Source: Lichtheimia corymbifera B2541 (taxonomy: Eukaryota > Mucoromycota > Mucoromycetes > Mucorales > Lichtheimiaceae). Taken from it: a DNA stretch of 64,000 bases. Shown in pieces: positions 61,951 to 64,000 of the stretch; the first letter of the stretch is position 1, and every line of letters starts with the position of its first letter. The notes under the pieces are model-generated. The model saw nothing but the letters and a program-made list of their open reading frames with translations. It had not been told where the DNA came from and searched no databases. Both the position numbers and the translations under genes were made by a program. The stretch covers positions 186,001 through 250,000 of the forward strand of contig JNEU01001006.1 in assembly GCA_000697475.1 (NCBI GenBank). Reading direction: 5' to 3'.

Positions 61951-62235
61951 TTACGCAGCTCTAGGCTTAACAGTGGTTTCAACAACTAGCTTCTCGCCGG
62001 TGGTATACAAGGTGCTAATAAGTGCCTGACGTTTGACAACCTCGAGTTCCTTCTCGGCCTTGCTGATCATGGTTGCTATCTTTTCGGGATCGGCTTCGTT
62101 GGCATTGGCACGGAATGCGTCTCTGGAACGTCGAACAGCGTAATCGCGGAAGTTGTAGGAGGAAAACTTGTTTCCGTAACGCAAAAAGTTTCGGTACAGA
62201 GATAGGACTTGAGTACGAGTTGCAGGGGTAGCCAT
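61951..62235 (-). CDS. ISD11: LYR-motif protein Isd11 (LYRM4)
   Basis: An intronless 94-residue frame, matching the known size of Isd11. It has L13-Y14-R15 within VLSLYRNFLRYGNKF, YNFRDYAVRRSRDAFR and a helical C-terminal half. Isd11 stabilises the mitochondrial cysteine desulfurase Nfs1 together with acyl carrier protein in Fe-S cluster assembly. Start chosen at MATPATRTQ; the frame extends nine codons upstream (MFSTHFLFQ), which I take as untranslated leader, although it could lengthen a mitochondrial presequence. Confidence 0.85.
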   Translation of the reverse strand: MATPATRTQVLSLYRNFLRYGNKFSSYNFRDYAVRRSRDAFRANANEADPEKIATMISKAEKELEVVKRQALISTLYTTGEKLVVETTVKPRAA

Positions 62236-62742
62236 TTGGAATAAAAAGTGTGTGGAGAACAAGAAAGAGATATACCTCGGTCGATTCCACCGAAATCCAG
62301 CGCACTTTCACTATGGCCGTGGCTGAGACTGAATCCCATCTGTTGTCATGGAAATGAAATCAATTCATCCAATACGATCATGCAGCTGATTTCTTTTCAA
62401 AGCTCTTTTATTAAGTGTCGCCTTGTTACATGATGATGTACATTCTGTCACAGCACAAAACATAGCTATAATGAAAAAACATTAAAAGAGGGTAATAGAA
62501 AAAAAAAGGCATCATTGACGGCTACAATAAGGGAAGCTGTGCGAATGAAACAGTATAAAGGAAAATGATATGCAACATGAGATGTATAAAGACGAAGAGT
62601 ATCGTCAAGTAGTTTGATTACTATAAGCCATAATAACTTGAGCGTATTGGGATTCATAGCAGATACCCATCGGAAAATGGAGGAGATTGGTGTTGCATAA
62701 TAGTAGCACAGGAGCAAAAAGTGAAGCTGCTGTCATTGTTGC
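62236..62742. other. Intergenic, nothing recognised
   Basis: ISD11 upstream region and kinase 3' region. Contains an A-run AGAAAAAAAAAG near 62497. No gene. Confidence 0.45.
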
Positions 62743-63986
62743 TTAGGCTTGGTGAGGTAGAACTTGATTCAAAAAGCGAGTGAGCTCGACCGGCGAGGCA
62801 CACTGCAAAAGGTTGCTCTTAATATGAACATCGATTTCCTACGCAATGTGGTCAGTGATCCATCACCCATGATCGGTTGTTGTCATCCCATCACTACTAT
62901 TATTATTACTTACCAGCAGGACATCTTTGGCTGAAGGTCTTGTGCTAGGTTCTTCGTCCAATAGCCAAGCTACCAATCCACGCATATACATTGATGGGTA
63001 ACTATAAGTGAATGTTGGCCCAGGTTCTGTGGCGATAATATCGAAAAGCTCCTCTTCGTCCTTGATAAGGTAATGGGGTGGTACTCTGTCCATCATTTCA
63101 ATCACGGTGATACCCAGTGACCACAAATCGATTTTCTCGTCGTAAATTTCCTCCCGGATAACCTCGGGTGCCATCCATTTTGTTGTGCCAAGTCTATCTC
63201 TGTTGCCACTTGCAAGGCGTGCAGCCAATCCAAAATCGGCTAAAGAAGCAAGCAGCAGCATCATCATCATCAGCACATCATCTAAGCTCTACCAGGTACT
63301 ATCACTTACCAAGCTTCACTTCACCGTTCCAACCAAGTAATAGGTTTTCACATTTTATATCACGGTGCAAAAATCCTTTGTTGTGGAGATATATCAATGC
63401 CTTGAGCGTTTCACATACAATGTAAATCGTATATTCTTCGGGGATGCCTCGTTCACGGAGGATGGCAAATACTGAGCAACGCATCAAATCCATGGCAATC
63501 CAAATATCATCACGATGCAAGGTCACTTCACGCAGTCTGATGATGTTTTTGTGTCCGCTGGCCATGATCTTGAGCTCACGCACAAGAGCTGCGCGATATT
63601 CACAGTCAGGAATAAGCCTGCAATGTTTGATGGCAACGGCCGATTTGCTTTTTTGATTCCGGTACACGGCACGTACAACTGCACCATTGACACTAGTGTA
63701 ATAGGGATCTTTATGTTAAATGATTGTAATGTTATGTTGCAGTAGATGATACATACCCTGTGCCTATTTCTTCAAAATTGGTATATCGTAGCCGAGGATC
63801 GGATGATCGAACAGGTGTCTTGGGTAACAGCTTTCGTAGCTTGATCTCAAACTTGTTTCCAGCACCACTTTGAGCTAATGATGGCAATTGAGGAATCTCA
63901 AAGTATGGGCTTGGAGGATACCATGGTCGCTGTAGTGGATATGCTTTAGAGCTCGTTGCTTCATTATTATAGGCACAATGAGTCAT
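62743..63986 (-). CDS. Ste20-like serine/threonine kinase
   Basis: Exons 63986-63757, 63692-63310, 63239-62914 and 62838-62743 give 344 residues if the Met at 63986 is the start. The kinase domain is complete: EEIGTGVNGAV, VAIKHC (Lys99), HRDIKCENLLL (Asp188), ADFGLA (206-208), GTTKWMAPEVI, DLWSLGITVIEMMDRVPP and a RPSAKD end. The last segment (EIDVHIKSNLL) resembles Ste20-group kinases. There is no CRIB domain in the visible N-terminus. A GTAAAC lies just upstream of the Met, so a further 5' exon outside the window is possible; the N-terminus should be treated as provisional. Confidence 0.78.
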
Positions 63987-64000
63987 TGTTTACCTTTGTA

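Overview
The window is nuclear DNA of a filamentous fungus, most likely an early-diverging one of the Mucoromycota (Mucorales-like). The basis is short introns (mostly 50-70 bp, GT-AG, tail often TATAG or TTAG), multi-exon conserved genes, and fungus-specific families: a Zn2Cys6 factor, the DASH subunit Dad2, a Pho80-type cyclin and a GH28 pectinase. The lineage call is inference; I did not recognise the species. I see no rRNA, tRNA, CRISPR array or intact autonomous transposon.

Layout. 1-6480 is gene-poor and full of diverged dispersed repeats and palindromes. 6484-7816 (-) encodes a secreted protein resembling an actinobacterial family. 9781-12212 (+) is a Zn2Cys6 transcription factor. 13909-20161 (-) is a 20-exon INO80 remodeller. 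21769-22783 (+) GCLM and 23205-24354 (-) RAC1 converge. 27031-28894 (+) is isocitrate lyase. 29256-31611 (+), an AVT3-type vacuolar amino-acid transporter, converges on DAD2 (31702-32128, -), followed by a Pho80-like cyclin (32531-33483, -). A dense plus-strand run covers 35035-46656: PTAR1-like, SEC22, YAK1, GSK3, RBM25 and a Ser-rich SxIP protein. Then come SEC12 (46812-48417, -), a small RVxF protein (48970-49344, -), a GH28 exo-polygalacturonase-like enzyme (50043-51570, -), a ubiquitin-like/BAG6-like protein (52556-54563, +) and a SPRY/PPxY protein (55012-55842, -). 56000-60610 is a second repeat block, dominated by a ~2.8 kb palindrome and carrying an inverted copy of the first block. 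The end holds YAE1 (61279-61836, +), ISD11 (61951-62235, -) and a Ste20-like kinase (62743-63986, -).

Gene structures were built by hand. For nearly every multi-exon gene the joined exons sum to a multiple of three and restore the family's reading frame, so most internal boundaries should be right; start codons are less certain. Themes are ER-Golgi transport (SEC12, SEC22, possibly PTAR1), signalling (RAC1, GSK3, YAK1, Pho80 cyclin, Ste20-like kinase), Fe-S biogenesis (YAE1 beside ISD11), nutrition (isocitrate lyase, GH28, AVT), and chromatin, splicing and spindle functions (INO80, RBM25, DAD2, SxIP protein).
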